The notes below the pieces were generated by a model. It was not told the DNA's origin. It saw only the letters and a list, made by a program, of their open reading frames with translations, and did not search any database. This document shows positions 10,956 to 21,470 of a stretch of 64,000 nucleotides of DNA, piece after piece. The position numbers were made by a program, and so were the translations under genes. Source of the DNA: Nemertoderma westbladi. Lineage: Eukaryota; Xenacoelomorpha; Nemertodermatida; Nemertodermatidae. The stretch covers positions 51,096 to 115,095 of the forward strand of contig JAUCBJ010007542.1 of the NCBI GenBank assembly GCA_032718475.1, read 5' to 3'. Within the stretch, counting starts at the first letter, position 1. Each line of letters starts with the position of its first letter.

Positions 10956-11573
10956 TTATCTTTCGAGTCGGTTTCGAATATCATTTTCATGTTCAATTCT
11001 CAGTTTATCATTCCGAATTCGCTGGGCATGATATTTAAATAGAATCATTTCCTTTTCGGTGTCTACATCGTCAGTATCGTGTAAATCAATAGGATGACCA
11101 GTAGTTAAGAAGTCCATATACGTACCATTACGATGCGTATAGCGAGCGGTGAATTTTCTATAGTCCAATTCATGCTTAAGCTGTTCCTTTGACATTGGCG
11201 GTTCGATATAACAGCCATCGTCTTCCATCGTGTGTTGACTCGCGTCACCGCTTATCAAACTATCAACAAACGCTTGCAGTGGTAGGGTATATCGCTCTCT
11301 GATACCAAGATCATCTTCTATCAACTCAGTCATAGCTGCTATGAGTTTATCGATATTATAGCTATTAAGGCTAGCGGGCATCGCTGCCTTCCCCTCTTTT
11401 GCCCCGGACAGCCCTGAGATCTTCAGCGCTGATGTACTGTTGTCGTCGCTGTGCCCCTCGCCAACGTAGTAGCCACACAACGAAAACAATAACCAGCGCG
11501 AGTCACTCCACTGTCCATCCCAAGGGCTCGAATACACTGGAGGTACTTGATACTGATGTAGGGTAACTTTCAC
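10956..11573 (-). pseudogene. Unclassified block, N-terminal piece
   Basis: About 205 codons, the likely N-terminus of the block. The first ATG is at 11571-11573, but a second methionine 65 codons in (MPASLNSYNIDK) is an equally good start, since the part before it is poorly structured. The rest is hydrophilic with an acidic section and a charged helical end (EKEMILFKYHAQRIRND). TAA follows at 10956-10958. No signal peptide or membrane segment is visible. The family is unknown. Confidence 0.5.
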
Positions 11574-12680
11574 AATTACGACTCGCTACTGTAAACACAC
11601 TTTAGTAGTAACATTCACCTATAAATACACAAATTCCACATTCCTGCCACAATTTGTACAAATTAGAGCCATTTGTCCATTAGTCAGATGCCTTCCAGAA
11701 CGCCACATTATTATTATGTATCCTTAGATACTATCAAGGTGTTATTTATTACGCATGCTATTCAATGGGGTAAGCTTTCTATTGTTCTTTTAAATCACTT
11801 CTAATTCTAGCATGGTTGATACTATGGTGACATTATGCAAAGCTAGCGGTAGAATTAGGGTATTTCTCATTAAAAACAGATCTGGGATGCTATTTAATAG
11901 TGACTCTTTAACCCTATTAAACCCGGGGGGGGGGGGGTCAATATGACCCCCCCCCCCCCCCCGTGGTTTTTTTATTATAATTCTGAAATAAACGCAGTTG
12001 GGAATCTGAAATTTTATCACTTTTCCTAAAAATCTATTGTCTTCATGGTAGTGAAAACCGTTTTCAAAAATATTGGGTACTTTTCGAGTTATAGCACCAT
12101 TTATGATTTCCTGCAACCCATGATATTGCTTTTGCGCCGCTGTGCTTTGCAAAATCTCCCACGCAGTGGTGCGAATAGTTTAATATATAATAGGATAAAG
12201 TGTCTCGTCTTGCGAGACATTTAATTATAATTACTAAAGTAAATTATCTATATTTGCAAAGGGTGAGGGTTTAACAGACCCAGCGCAGAATTAACACGGT
12301 TAATAAGGCGACCCCACCCAAGCAAAAGCAATACCAATCAATATGGCAGTGCAACGGCATCCAGCTTTTGGTATCACTATTTTGTGTGATACATGATACA
12401 ATGTGAAATAAATTCGAGGGCTTTGCACAAGTTAAGTTTATACGTACCGGTACTGTAGTGGATAATTTGTTAATTACGTTCTGCTCCTTTGTTCAATAAA
12501 GTCTACAAATATTTCTAAAACGGAAATATTTACTCATGCAAACTACCATTATTAAAAAGAATGCGAACAAAGTATAATGCATTAATAAATGAACCTTCAT
12601 TTTCAAGTATAAAATCGTAAACACAGAGATATAATATGTATCGTATATAGAATATGCAAATTGAGCAATGAAAGTTTGAT
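11574..12680. other. Gene-free stretch between unclassified block and DIRS
   Basis: Holds one piggyBac-like end (11908 onward, listed separately), a small hairpin GTCTCGTCTTGCGAGAC near 12200, and AT-rich sequence. The part next to 12681 should include the 3' untranslated and terminal region of the DIRS element, but I could not match any repeat here to the other side of that element. Confidence 0.45.
11908..12198. mobile_element. piggyBac-like MITE (TTAA ends, degenerate right end)
   Basis: TTAA at 11908 is followed by CCCTATTAAACCCGGG, the same terminus as the element at 57064. A G13 run, TCAATATGA and a C16 run form a perfect hairpin, followed by the shared GTGGTTTTTTTATTATAATT. After that the sequence differs from the 57-kb element. 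A mutated right end, TAATAGGATAA near 12188-12198, is possible but weak. No coding sequence. Confidence 0.55.
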
Positions 12681-13561
12681 TTATATAGATGCTGGTCGAA
12701 TATATTTCAGAAATGCATTTGAAGACCAGCGCCCTTTTGCTCTGATTTGGGCATCAGATAAACCTTCACGTGCTGCCTCAGTGGCCGCCCCTATCCGGAA
12801 GCTATGTGATTTGTAAACATTCGGAGATAAGTTAAGAAAATTGAAAACTTTGTTCATAATTGCAATGAACTGGGGGCGGTAGGCAAGCCGGAGGCCCAAA
12901 TAAAAAATTGGCTGTGCTTGCTATTAGAAGGGCGTAATTTAATATATTCATAAACAGAAGAAATTGCAAGTTCTGATTCGTTTTTGTTTATGTGGACACG
13001 TACTGGGGTATATGGTGGTTTTTGGTATTTATGGCGTCTAATTGTGATCGTAACATGATTAAGGGCCCATTCAACATTGCTAATGCTCAAAATCCATTTC
13101 CTCGGTATACCTGGTTTTGGAGTAAATTCTCCAACACGTAGGAAACCATAAAAAGCTACTAAAAACATACATTTAATGACGTATTGTGCATAAATATCTT
13201 GATAAATAACTTGAACAGCGTTTAACATGCGGTTTAGGATTGCTTTCGTAATTGGTAAATGGGAATCTCCAACCATGTTATTTTTACCCAATCCAATCAG
13301 TGCCCTCGTAACCAAGAACGCCTTCGTTGGGTCAGCAATATTCAATAACCGATGTGGGAGAGCTATCGCAGACATGTGGTTAGAAATTGTGGATCTTGAC
13401 AATTTCTGAGAGTCTAAATACGCAATGAAACATCCCAAAACAGTTGGGTCAAGTGGTAACACGAATGGGATGTTTAGAACATCTGCGACAAAACAGCGTA
13501 ATTTCTCCCATATTCGAGTATACGAATTAAGAGTTGCTTCTTCCCATGAATGCTCGATCAT
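12681..13561 (-). pseudogene. DIRS tyrosine recombinase (frameshifted)
   Basis: Integrase/recombinase that joins circular or linear DIRS DNA to the genome through a tyrosine-DNA bond. In order: an N-terminal SAM-like part (TLNSYTRIWEKL), then the catalytic domain with FLRVGEFTPK supplying the first Arg, a Lys-containing strand at RRHKYQK, SHSFRIGAAT supplying His-x-x-Arg, GRW supplying the next His/Trp position, and KYIRP with the nucleophilic Tyr. All key residues are therefore present. The frame of 12854-13561 passes to that of 12681-12899; the slip lies in or beside the five-base run at 12872-12876, a likely one-base indel or sequencing error. Length is normal for the family. Confidence 0.85.
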
Positions 13562-13657
13562 CTGTGTGTATCGAAGAATGAGTTCTGAGGTAGCATATGA
13601 TGAGGAATTGCTGATGGATACTTGTTGGCGGTTGGAGTGATGTCCATAAACGATTAT

Positions 13658-15277
13658 TTATACCTGCAAACGAGAAAGAAGTTCTGAACGAACATTCATG
13701 ACACCTGGTACATGATTTGAACGAAAAGGGATATTATGTTTCATTGTAAGAATAACAAGTTTGCGTATAAGAACCATAATTAAGGATTCTTTGGAAGATT
13801 TTTTATTAAGAATGGAGACAAGTCCTTCATTGTCTGTCCTAAATATTATTCGCTTTCCCTTTAATTCAATACCCCAGATATGTATAGCCATTACGATAGG
13901 ATAGAGCTCGAGGAGAGTAATATTTGTACACTCTTTCCACCTAGGAGGCCATTCTCCATAGAACCAATGATTACGAAAGATAGCAGCATATCCCTTCATT
14001 TTGGCTGCGTCAGTGTAAAGTTCCAATGTAGTATTGGAAGACCAATGTCGATTGAGGAACATTGTACATCCGTTATAGTGTAACAGGAAGTTCTCCCAAG
14101 CTATGAGATCTGCTCAAGCCCATGCCTTAAATCTGATTCGGTGATGCATACGTGTAGCAGTCACGGAAAGCTGTATTAAACGTCTAAGAAAGGCTCTACC
14201 GGGAATAACAACCTGACAAGCAAAGTTTAGAAACCCAACAATAGCGAGCAAATCTCGTTTTGTAACCCACTTATTGTGTTTCATACTCTTAATAAGGTCA
14301 AGACCCTTCTCTACTTTATGTTTCGGAAGCCTCTCAACCATTTCATTTGTATCTAACTCGATACCCAGAAAGGTAATGGTTTGGGATGGACCTTCGGTCT
14401 TATGAGAAACTAGAGGGATGTTCGCTTTACTACAGAAATCTATAAAGATGCTGAGCTGTCTTCTGCATTCACCCTTATATCTCGTTGCCATCAGAAAATC
14501 ATCTAGTATGTGTATTAAATTTGGTATTGAGAGCTTAGAACGACCTACCCATTGAATGGCACTCGAGAATCTTTCAAAGATTTTGCAACTTGAGCTAGCT
14601 CCCATTTCCAGGCATTTATCATAATACCATTTATTGTTCCATACTGAACACATTAGATGATAATCTAATTGCGATATAGGTATAAGTCTAAAGGCTGAAC
14701 ATATGTCAGTCTTTGCAAGATAACACCCTGAGCCTAATTCGATAATTATATTAATGGCATCTTCTACATGGTAGTATGTGCAGGTGGAGTCTTCATTTGA
14801 AATATTACTGTTCACTGAAAAGTCATTATATGGGGCAGAGAGATCGTGAATTAAACGAAATTCTGAAGGAGTCTTTTTTGGTCTCCCCGATAATGGGTTA
14901 ACATGGCAGACTAGGAAGGGCTGGTCATCGAATGGCCCAGCCATACGACCAGCTTTTATTTCGTTTTCAAGTTTTTGTGTGACAACATTGGGATTGTTTA
15001 TGGCAGACAATGAATTCCTGGTATACGTAGAAACATTAGGCCCATTATAATCTAAACGAAATCCATCAGTAAAACCAGAGTCTAGATAGGAGAAATCAGT
15101 AGGATTATAACCCGAGAGATAACTCTTTAGTACGTCCCATTTAATTGGTGTGGGGAGTTTGGAGGATTGGTCGACGGTTTGTACCACCTTGCGCATTATG
15201 GTACCTTCCCGTATTCCTGAATGCGGGCATTCTCCGATCCATTCCCCGTCTTTGATAGGGTGCACCTGCAGCTGCAC
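13658..15277 (-). pseudogene. DIRS reverse transcriptase-RNase H (one stop)
   Basis: Polymerase of the DIRS element. 14114-15277 carries the RT: a typical start of this clade (YLSGYNPTDFSYLDSGF), the DICSAFRLIPI palm strand with catalytic Asp, EMGASSSCKIFERFSS, and HILDDFLMATR, the LDDF form of the metal-binding motif. 13658-14062 carries RNase H: LYTDAAKMKGYAA, LLELYPI, FRTDNEGL and a final NVRSELLSR. The two are in one frame divided by TGA at 14114-14116, presumably a recent nonsense mutation. The 5' end overlaps the gag zinc-finger frame. Catalytic residues look intact. Confidence 0.87.
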
Positions 15278-16662
15278 GTCCTCTATACGATGGACCGGAT
15301 CTTTGAAAGGGCCGTTTAGTAATTAGATCAGTAATTGGTTGGGTACACTTCATAAGACGGTGTGTCCCACCACAATTAGGACAAGTGTGATTATAATCAC
15401 AATATATACATTTATCTCCCTTATGGTAGGCATGGCAGTATCTGGTTGGAATGGACATACGACCAGTTTTTCTGGCAGTAGCTGCCATTGCGAGCTCCTG
15501 TATAGGGTTGCCCCAGTGGAACTTCGATGGGTTGTTCTGCTTACAACGCCAGAACTTCTTGTAATAGAGTAGCCATGATCCACCTTTATCCTTGATGTCT
15601 TTAAGGATTGCTGGATATTTCTTCAGCTTCCTACTTTCTTGTGGGAATTTGTCTTCATAAATAGCGGAGAAGATATTCCAAGCAAGTAGCCATTGTTCGA
15701 ATGAGGTTATTTCATTAACACCATTATCTTCCTCGAAATGGCTGTTGACTTGGGTGCTCAGTGGCAGATGTTAAGATAGGAAATCGTCGTTTTGATTTTA
15801 CCACTACTGGGTCACTCAACAATGATGCGAGATCTATAAATTTATGATTCCAGATCTTCTCCTTTATATCTAAAGGGACATATGCATCTACCTCTACAAA
15901 AGAGCTACACTCACCTGCTAAGGATGTCGACAATGACTGCTCAGCTGCAGGGAAAGTATCTGGCACCTGCGAAATGTTGGATGTTGACACTGCAGGACAT
16001 GCAGGTAGAGTAAGGGTTGTTGGTACTGGTACACCGACTGGTGCCGTAAGTGTAGGAGGAGTAATAACTGAAGCAGCATGAATTGGTGGTGAGGTGTGAT
16101 GAGTAGAAGCTGGTGTTAGACCTAACCCGGACATGTTAGATGGAGGTGCTAGCCCAGAGACTGGGTGTCCAGGTGGAATGGCTCCAGGAAAAACAGGTGG
16201 CATACCCATCCAGTAAGGGTTTATGATTGGGGTATGACCACTTTGGCCCTTTATTATAGGAAGGGATAGGAAGGAAGGGATCTAGGGGACATTGTTACTA
16301 TCACTTTGGCCCTGACTGAATGTATTGGGGTTGGGGAAGGATTGCGGATAATAAAATGGCATGTATGGGTTCCACTGAGGAAAGCTCTGCTGTATTTGTG
16401 GATTAGCAGTAAATTCTGTAGTGGTAGATGGCAAAGGAGCTGTTGGGCCGCCACCGAGTATATGGGCATTGGAAGAAGTGGAGGGTGGGGTTGGCATGGA
16501 ATCACCATCACCAATGTTTATTAGAGACGGGCGATGTGTTGTCCGTGGTGTACTTTTAGAACGCGTTTGGATCACCTTGCTGGAGGTTATAGCAGTTTTC
16601 CGTGCCTTTGACTTTAATCTTGTAGCCATAGAGGTAGACTTCTTCTTTGATGATTGAGACAT
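15141..16662 (-). pseudogene. DIRS gag-like protein with zinc finger
   Basis: Nucleocapsid-type protein of the DIRS element in three pieces. 16282-16662 is basic then Ser/Thr/Pro-rich, ending at TAG; 15724-16209 continues in the same frame and ends in the clade-typical YVPLDIKEKIWNHKFIDLA segment; 15141-15488 and the open sequence just upstream hold the Trp/Tyr-rich stretch and the Cys/His finger (CHAYHKGDKCIYC, then CPNCGGTHRLMKC). The change of frame falls near 15720. The finger probably binds the element RNA. The last 137 bases overlap the RT frame, as is common for these elements. Confidence 0.8.
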
Positions 16663-16850
16663 GTTACTGGTTGCTGGTGAGTGTGAGAGATTGTGTATGC
16701 ACAGTTATAGAACTGTGTACCGGTACTGGTATATATATTCCAGCATATGATATGATCATAATACAGTAATAATCTGATTGACATATAGTCCAATAAGCAA
16801 AAACATCAACTATAGAATTACGACATAGCTAGGCCTATATAACATGGGCA

Positions 16851-18533
16851 ATGAACGCTTATTATAAGCAGAGTTATAAGAAAAGTTGTGCAAAGGGGCG
16901 CCTCAAAGCCGATAGTCCTGAAGAACGTGTTGGGAAGTGGAAAAATCACTTCAGCAACTTGCTTGGGCAGCCACCAAACATCGAGGTCAGCCCTACAAGG
17001 AAAATATATGACAAGACACTACCTATAGAAACAGGGGACTTCACACCTGCCGAACTCCAAAGAAGCATTAAAAGCATGTCCAATAATAAAGCGAGTGGAT
17101 TAGATGAAATCCCAGCGGAGGTATGGAAAACCGGAGTGCTAAATAGACCATTATTGAATGTTTGCAACCGGATGTTAAAAGGGGAAAAGCCACCACCAAT
17201 TTGGACTAAAGGTCAACTAAAGCCTCTCCCCAAGAAAGGAGACCTCGGCATACCAACAAACTATCGTGGGATCTGTCTGCTTGTGGTAGCTGCCAAAATA
17301 TACAATAAAATGATTCTATATAGGATTAGGCCTCACATAGAGAAACTACTGCGTAAGAGCCAAAACGGATTTCGACCAAGTAGATCAACAATAGCTCAGA
17401 TACTTGCACTACGGAGACTGATTGAAGGAATTAAGTCAAAGAATCTCCCCGCAGTCATGACTTTTGTGGACTTCAAGAAGGCATTCGACTCCATCCATAG
17501 AGGTAAAATGCTTGAAATCCTAAGAGCTTATGGAATACCAGAAGTAATTGTTGCTGGCATTGGATTGTTATATTGTGACACAGAAGCGCAGGTACTCTCA
17601 CCAGATGGTGAAACTGAGTTTTTCTCAATCCTGGCTGGCGTACTGCAAGGTGACACATTAGCACCATTACTATTTGTAATTGTGCTGGATTACGCAATGA
17701 GGACGGCCACAAAGGGTGAAGATCTGGGATTCACACTTCAAGAACGCAGAAGTAGTAGATATCCGGCAACTACAGTCACAGACACCGACTTTGCGGATGA
17801 CATCGCCCTGCTCTCTAATACGCTAGCAGATGCACAGCTTCTACTAAATAAAGTGGAGAGGGCTGCTAAGGAGGTTGGATTGCATATAAATGCTACCAAG
17901 ACCGAATTCATGACCTTTAATGTTTATGGAAACTTGACAACCATTGATAATAATCAACTAAGGAAGGTCGATGACTTCCAGTACCTTGGATCATGGATAG
18001 AGAGTAGCAAAAAGGACATAGAAGTTAGGAAAGCAAAGGCTTGGGTAGCTCTATCAAAAATGGATACCATCTGGAAATCAGATCTCTCCAGGCACCTGAA
18101 GACTAAGTTCTTTCGAGCCACAGTGGAAAGTGTATTTTTATACGGGGGTGAGACCTGGACACTGACTAAATCACTTGAACAACGAATTGATGGTTGCTAC
18201 ACAAGACTACTAAGGGCAGCCCTAAACATCAGCTGGAGACAACACATGACAAACGCCGAGCTTTATGGTACAATACCACCTGTATCAACCACCCTCCGTG
18301 AACGCAGATTAAGATTCAGTGGGCACTGCTGGCGAAGTAAAGACGAGGTCATACCAGATCTACTTCTCTGGCAACCAACCCATGGAAAGCGTAGTCATGG
18401 ACGACCTGCCATAACATATATAGATCAACTTGAAAGGGATATTGAACTTGGGAGAAACGAAATTGCGACAACTATGGAGAATCGGGAAGCCTGGAAGGAT
18501 CTCATTTCCACTGTCCGAGTTCGCTCGACCTAG
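16851..18533 (+). CDS. LINE reverse transcriptase (endonuclease missing)
   Basis: C-terminal polyprotein of a non-LTR retrotransposon: reverse transcriptase and maturation tail. RT motifs in order are NNKASGLDEIP, NYRGICLL, NGFRPSRST, VDFKKAFDSI with the first catalytic Asp, GVLQGDTLAPLLF, and DFADDIALLS with the catalytic pair. Downstream are YLGSWIES, LYGGETWTLT and RRLRFSGHCWR, the usual C-terminal signature. The apurinic-type endonuclease that should precede RT is gone; the ATG at 16851 lies in the flanking DNA, upstream of the 5' truncation, so it is not the native start. The RT frame itself is intact for 550 codons. Clade uncertain, RTE-like at best. Confidence 0.88.
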   Translation: MNAYYKQSYKKSCAKGRLKADSPEERVGKWKNHFSNLLGQPPNIEVSPTRKIYDKTLPIETGDFTPAELQRSIKSMSNNKASGLDEIPAEVWKTGVLNRPLLNVCNRMLKGEKPPPIWTKGQLKPLPKKGDLGIPTNYRGICLLVVAAKIYNKMILYRIRPHIEKLLRKSQNGFRPSRSTIAQILALRRLIEGIKSKNLPAVMTFVDFKKAFDSIHRGKMLEILRAYGIPEVIVAGIGLLYCDTEAQVLSPDGETEFFSILAGVLQGDTLAPLLFVIVLDYAMRTATKGEDLGFTLQERRSSRYPATTVTDTDFADDIALLSNTLADAQLLLNKVERAAKEVGLHINATKTEFMTFNVYGNLTTIDNNQLRKVDDFQYLGSWIESSKKDIEVRKAKAWVALSKMDTIWKSDLSRHLKTKFFRATVESVFLYGGETWTLTKSLEQRIDGCYTRLLRAALNISWRQHMTNAELYGTIPPVSTTLRERRLRFSGHCWRSKDEVIPDLLLWQPTHGKRSHGRPAITYIDQLERDIELGRNEIATTMENREAWKDLISTVRVRST

Positions 18534-18557
18534 TAGTAGTAGTAGTATAAGCAGAGT
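16863..18557 (+). mobile_element. 5'-truncated LINE with 12-bp target duplication
   Basis: TATAAGCAGAGT occurs at 16863-16874 and again at 18546-18557, immediately after the TAG repeat tail (18531-18545). The element body is therefore 16875-18545. The stop codon TAG at 18531-18533 is the first unit of the tail, so there is no 3' untranslated region. It sits upstream of the DIRS gag start (16662, opposite strand) and separates that gene from its probable 5' region. A perfect duplication and an unbroken frame indicate a young insertion. Confidence 0.9.
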
Positions 18558-20640
18558 CAGAGAGAGAGTGGGATAATCATCCACTAATTGACAGATGGGA
18601 TGTGCGGCATAATGTATAATATAATAACAGTCCGGTACAATATGTAGGCACAGCGCCCGGACAAGTTCAATTATCGGTACCAACACCAACAGAGCAACAG
18701 ACCAAGTGACTGTGTTTAATGTATAGTGTATAGGTTACTGCTGTATAGGGCTAAATGCAGACATGTGTATGGTGACGCGACAGGTATTATTGTATGGAGG
18801 TAGGCCCCATACCGTTCCCCGTTTCTGCATATGCAACTAGCTTGATACAGGTAGTTATAACATGCACAATATCAGTATATAGGCCTATAATTCTAATAAT
18901 AATAAAGTGGGAATATCATCCACTGGGAGACTGCTGGACTCACTGTACCGGCGATCCAATAATATCAAGTCCAGACATATTGCAGTAGTCTACTGCCATA
19001 ATCTTAGCTAGCTTCTGAGCTTGTGGAACATGGACTTGGTCTAATGAAACTGTGATGGGAATATCATCCATCGGCCCAGCTCAGGTAGGAGGTATATACG
19101 GGTAGCTTAAATATTTACCAAAAATTACTTTATATGTACCGGTACCGGTAATTTGTAACAGTGTCATCAGTTATTAAGGTCGCATGTATTGCTGAATTGG
19201 CATTGAGTTGAGTATATCATTCAATGCACTTGCACTACCGGTATTCAGGTATTTGGTATTGGCAACTGGACCGCATGTACATGGTACATGTGTTAGTCAG
19301 TCTCAGTACAGCAGTGTTGTAGTACTGGAAGCACAGATATAGGTATAAGCCAATTCCAGAATTCACTAATTCAATTTATGAACTGCGTTCATTAGGACTA
19401 TGCTGCTATGTGGATTGCAGAATTGTGTTATATCGGTACTTGTAGTCATATTCATAATAGCATAAAACTACTCTCTGATAGTAGGCTACTTACACACCAT
19501 ACACAATACTGTAAGATAGTACCCAGCTGCCGGGTAGGTACTGTACCGTCTGACCGTACCGGTACAGGGTACACAGTTAGTCATTACAGGTACTGCATTA
19601 GTCAGTTAGTGTAAGCGGGTATATCATCCACTTCTCACTTCTGCAATTATTAATTTGAGATTTTAACAAAAATCAAAATTGTTGGCTGATTGGCCAAACA
19701 ATTATTCCTATATGTATATTGCATTGGCCTATTTCAGTATTTGTTTATGTCGCGTAGGTTGGTAAGGAACTGTACTGCTGTACAGTGGTACGGATGCCAA
19801 CGGCCTGGTGTACTAAGTGCATAACTCAGTACTGCAGTACCCGGTAACGGACTGGTGCGGTGCCAGGGTGCAGTAGGTCCTGTATACAGCAGTATCGGCA
19901 GATCGGTACTGCATTACTGGGTGAATGGCTGCAGCTGGTATAATTAAATCTATTCCAGTCCAGTAGCAGTACTCTGGTGGCCCGGGTTCCACTGTCCACA
20001 TGGTCAGTGGTCACAATTAGTAGTTTCTTTTATTCTCTTTTTTTTAACCATGCAGTGCAGTGCAGTGTAGCTGGGTAGGTGACCAGACAGCCAGAGGACC
20101 AGAAAATGCATGCTGCCTGTTGCCATACCACACTGTCACGTCACATAGTACTCCTGTACTCAGATAGACCAACTGGCATGGGCCTACTCATATACAGCCA
20201 TAGTGCATAGCACCGCCTGGTTGCCAGCTCAGGCTCTAGGTTCAGAGGTTTAAACGGTACCGTACTGCCATAGGGTAACTGATCTGTTCAGTTCAGCAGT
20301 TCACATTTATTGCATAGTGGGAATATCATCCACTTCCATGTTGTCATGTACTGTGTTACGTAGGCCTACCGGTAGTCATATACCGTATTTCAATATTTAA
20401 AAGATATTTTATTATAAAATTAGAATGTGTACGCAATGTATCTGGAAGTCATAAATTAAATTATACGTTATTTTGATTAACAGATTACTGAATCCAGGTG
20501 CCGTAATGACTGAATACCAGTAATCATTTGTTAGACAAAGAGATTCCAGTGCACATCCTAGAGGATGGTATAGGAACTTGTTAATTGTACATGTTTTGCG
20601 GTATCATAAAATATATTGGGCTCAATGCTTTGCAATATTA
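18558..20640. other. Gene-free stretch with 17-bp quasi-palindrome array
   Basis: No coding region supported. The notable content is a set of GTGGGAATATCATCCAC copies listed separately, several TACCGGTA words (19136-19146, 19236, 19557, 20369) and CAGTGCAGTG-type short repeats near 20051-20066. On the minus strand this region is upstream of the DIRS gag, so part of it may be DIRS leader or terminal sequence displaced by the LINE. Confidence 0.5.
18568..20333. repeat. Dispersed array of GTGGGAATATCATCCAC
   Basis: Exact or near copies at 18568-18584 (one change plus), 18907-18923 (exact), 19053-19071 (core), 19208-19224 (degenerate TTGAGTATATCATTCAA), 19615-19631 (two changes) and 20317-20333 (exact). 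The word is an imperfect palindrome of the form GTGG-ATATCAT-CCAC with conserved outer arms, and changes in one arm are partly matched in the other (GATGGG with CCATC). Spacing is irregular (about 145-700 bp), so this is not a satellite. A protein-binding or recombination site is possible but untested. Confidence 0.75.
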
Positions 20641-20660
20641 CCCAATACCCATTTTTTAAC

Positions 20661-20735
20661 CCTACTTTTGGCACTTTTTTTGAGACGTTTTTTGAAAATT
20701 AAATTTCATTAAATATGAATTGTAACATCTCTATG
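20661..20735 (+). mobile_element. piggyBac-like element left-end fragment
   Basis: TTAACCCTA near 20661 starts a terminus like that of the 57-kb element, and the following TTTTTTGAGACGTTTTTTG through ATTTCATTAAATATGAATTG to AACATCTCTAT (20675-20735) is nearly identical to 57121-57180. The G/C hairpin present in the other copies is missing. The fragment ends where recognisable Gypsy gag begins. Confidence 0.7.
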
Positions 20736-21470
20736 AAACTCCCTTCTTTCTGGACCGCGCAACCCGAGGTTTGGTTCAAACAAGTGGAAGCTCAGTTAGA
20801 TTTAAAAGGAATTACGGCAGACCTCACTAAATACAACTATGTAATCCAGGCCCTTGATAACACCGTAGCAACTGAAATTGGTGCATTCATCTTGAACCCA
20901 CCAGAAGCTAACAGATATGAAGCTCTGAAAACTATACTCCTCAAAACTTATGGGCTTACAGAACAACAAAAGGGAGCCAAGTTACTAGCAATCAATGGCC
21001 TGGGTGATCGCCACCCATCTTCTCTACTACGATACAGGTATAGATGCAGGTTAGTTCCTGCTGACACCTACAGGGGATATACATTCCGTAGTCTATTCCT
21101 ACAACATCTACCTGAAACAGTCCGCATAGCCCTCGCCAGAGACCCTCCTACAGACATTGAAGATCTTGCATTTGCCGCTGACTCTATCATAGAGGCCCAA
21201 GGTCCAACTCATTATCGTGGTATAGCTGCAGTAGAAGTTGATGCCATAGGTAGACAACAGAAACACACCCAACAGCGTCAGAGCCAAAGGAATGCACCTC
21301 CCACTCAACTACCTCGTGTAAACCGCCGATCCACCACTCGCTGCGCGAATCACCAGCGTTATGGCACGCATACCTGGGCTTGCTGCACTATGCTCCCTGG
21401 TTCCACTTGCGACATGGCACACATCACAGTACCCAGACCTTCGGGAAACGCCACTGCCGACGCCCAGTAG
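20715..21470 (+). CDS. Ty3/Gypsy Gag (chimeric 5' end)
   Basis: Capsid/nucleocapsid protein of the Gypsy element, 251 codons. From residue 7 it has the normal start of this Gag type ([18 protein letters not shown]), followed by capsid helices up to about residue 165, a Gln/Arg-rich linker, and a Cys/His cluster ([15 protein letters not shown]) typical of Mag/CsRN1-like elements. The ATG at 20715 and the first codons come from a piggyBac-like fragment, not from the retrotransposon, so the native 5' end is lost. It overlaps pol by 91 bases, with pol in the -1 frame, as in elements that make Gag-Pol by frameshifting. Confidence 0.85.
   Translation: MNCNISMKLPSFWTAQPEVWFKQVEAQLDLKGITADLTKYNYVIQALDNTVATEIGAFILNPPEANRYEALKTILLKTYGLTEQQKGAKLLAINGLGDRHPSSLLRYRYRCRLVPADTYRGYTFRSLFLQHLPETVRIALARDPPTDIEDLAFAADSIIEAQGPTHYRGIAAVEVDAIGRQQKHTQQRQSQRNAPPTQLPRVNRRSTTRCANHQRYGTHTWACCTMLPGSTCDMAHITVPRPSGNATADAQ

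Larger units (their letters stand above)
12681..16662 (-). mobile_element. DIRS-type tyrosine-recombinase retrotransposon
   Basis: Coding extent of one element read on the minus strand in the order gag, reverse transcriptase-RNase H, tyrosine recombinase. DIRS elements integrate with the recombinase rather than a DDE integrase, so the absence of integrase and LTRs fits. Lesions seen: TAG at 16282-16284 and a frame change near 15720 in gag, TGA at 14114-14116 between RT and RNase H, and a frame slip at a five-base run (12872-12876) in the recombinase. Terminal or split repeats were not identified. A LINE lies in its 5' flanking region at 16875-18545. Confidence 0.88.

Noticed and set aside
15339-15583. 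Plus- and minus-strand 77-codon frames
   Set aside because: They overlap the DIRS gag zinc-finger region in other frames.
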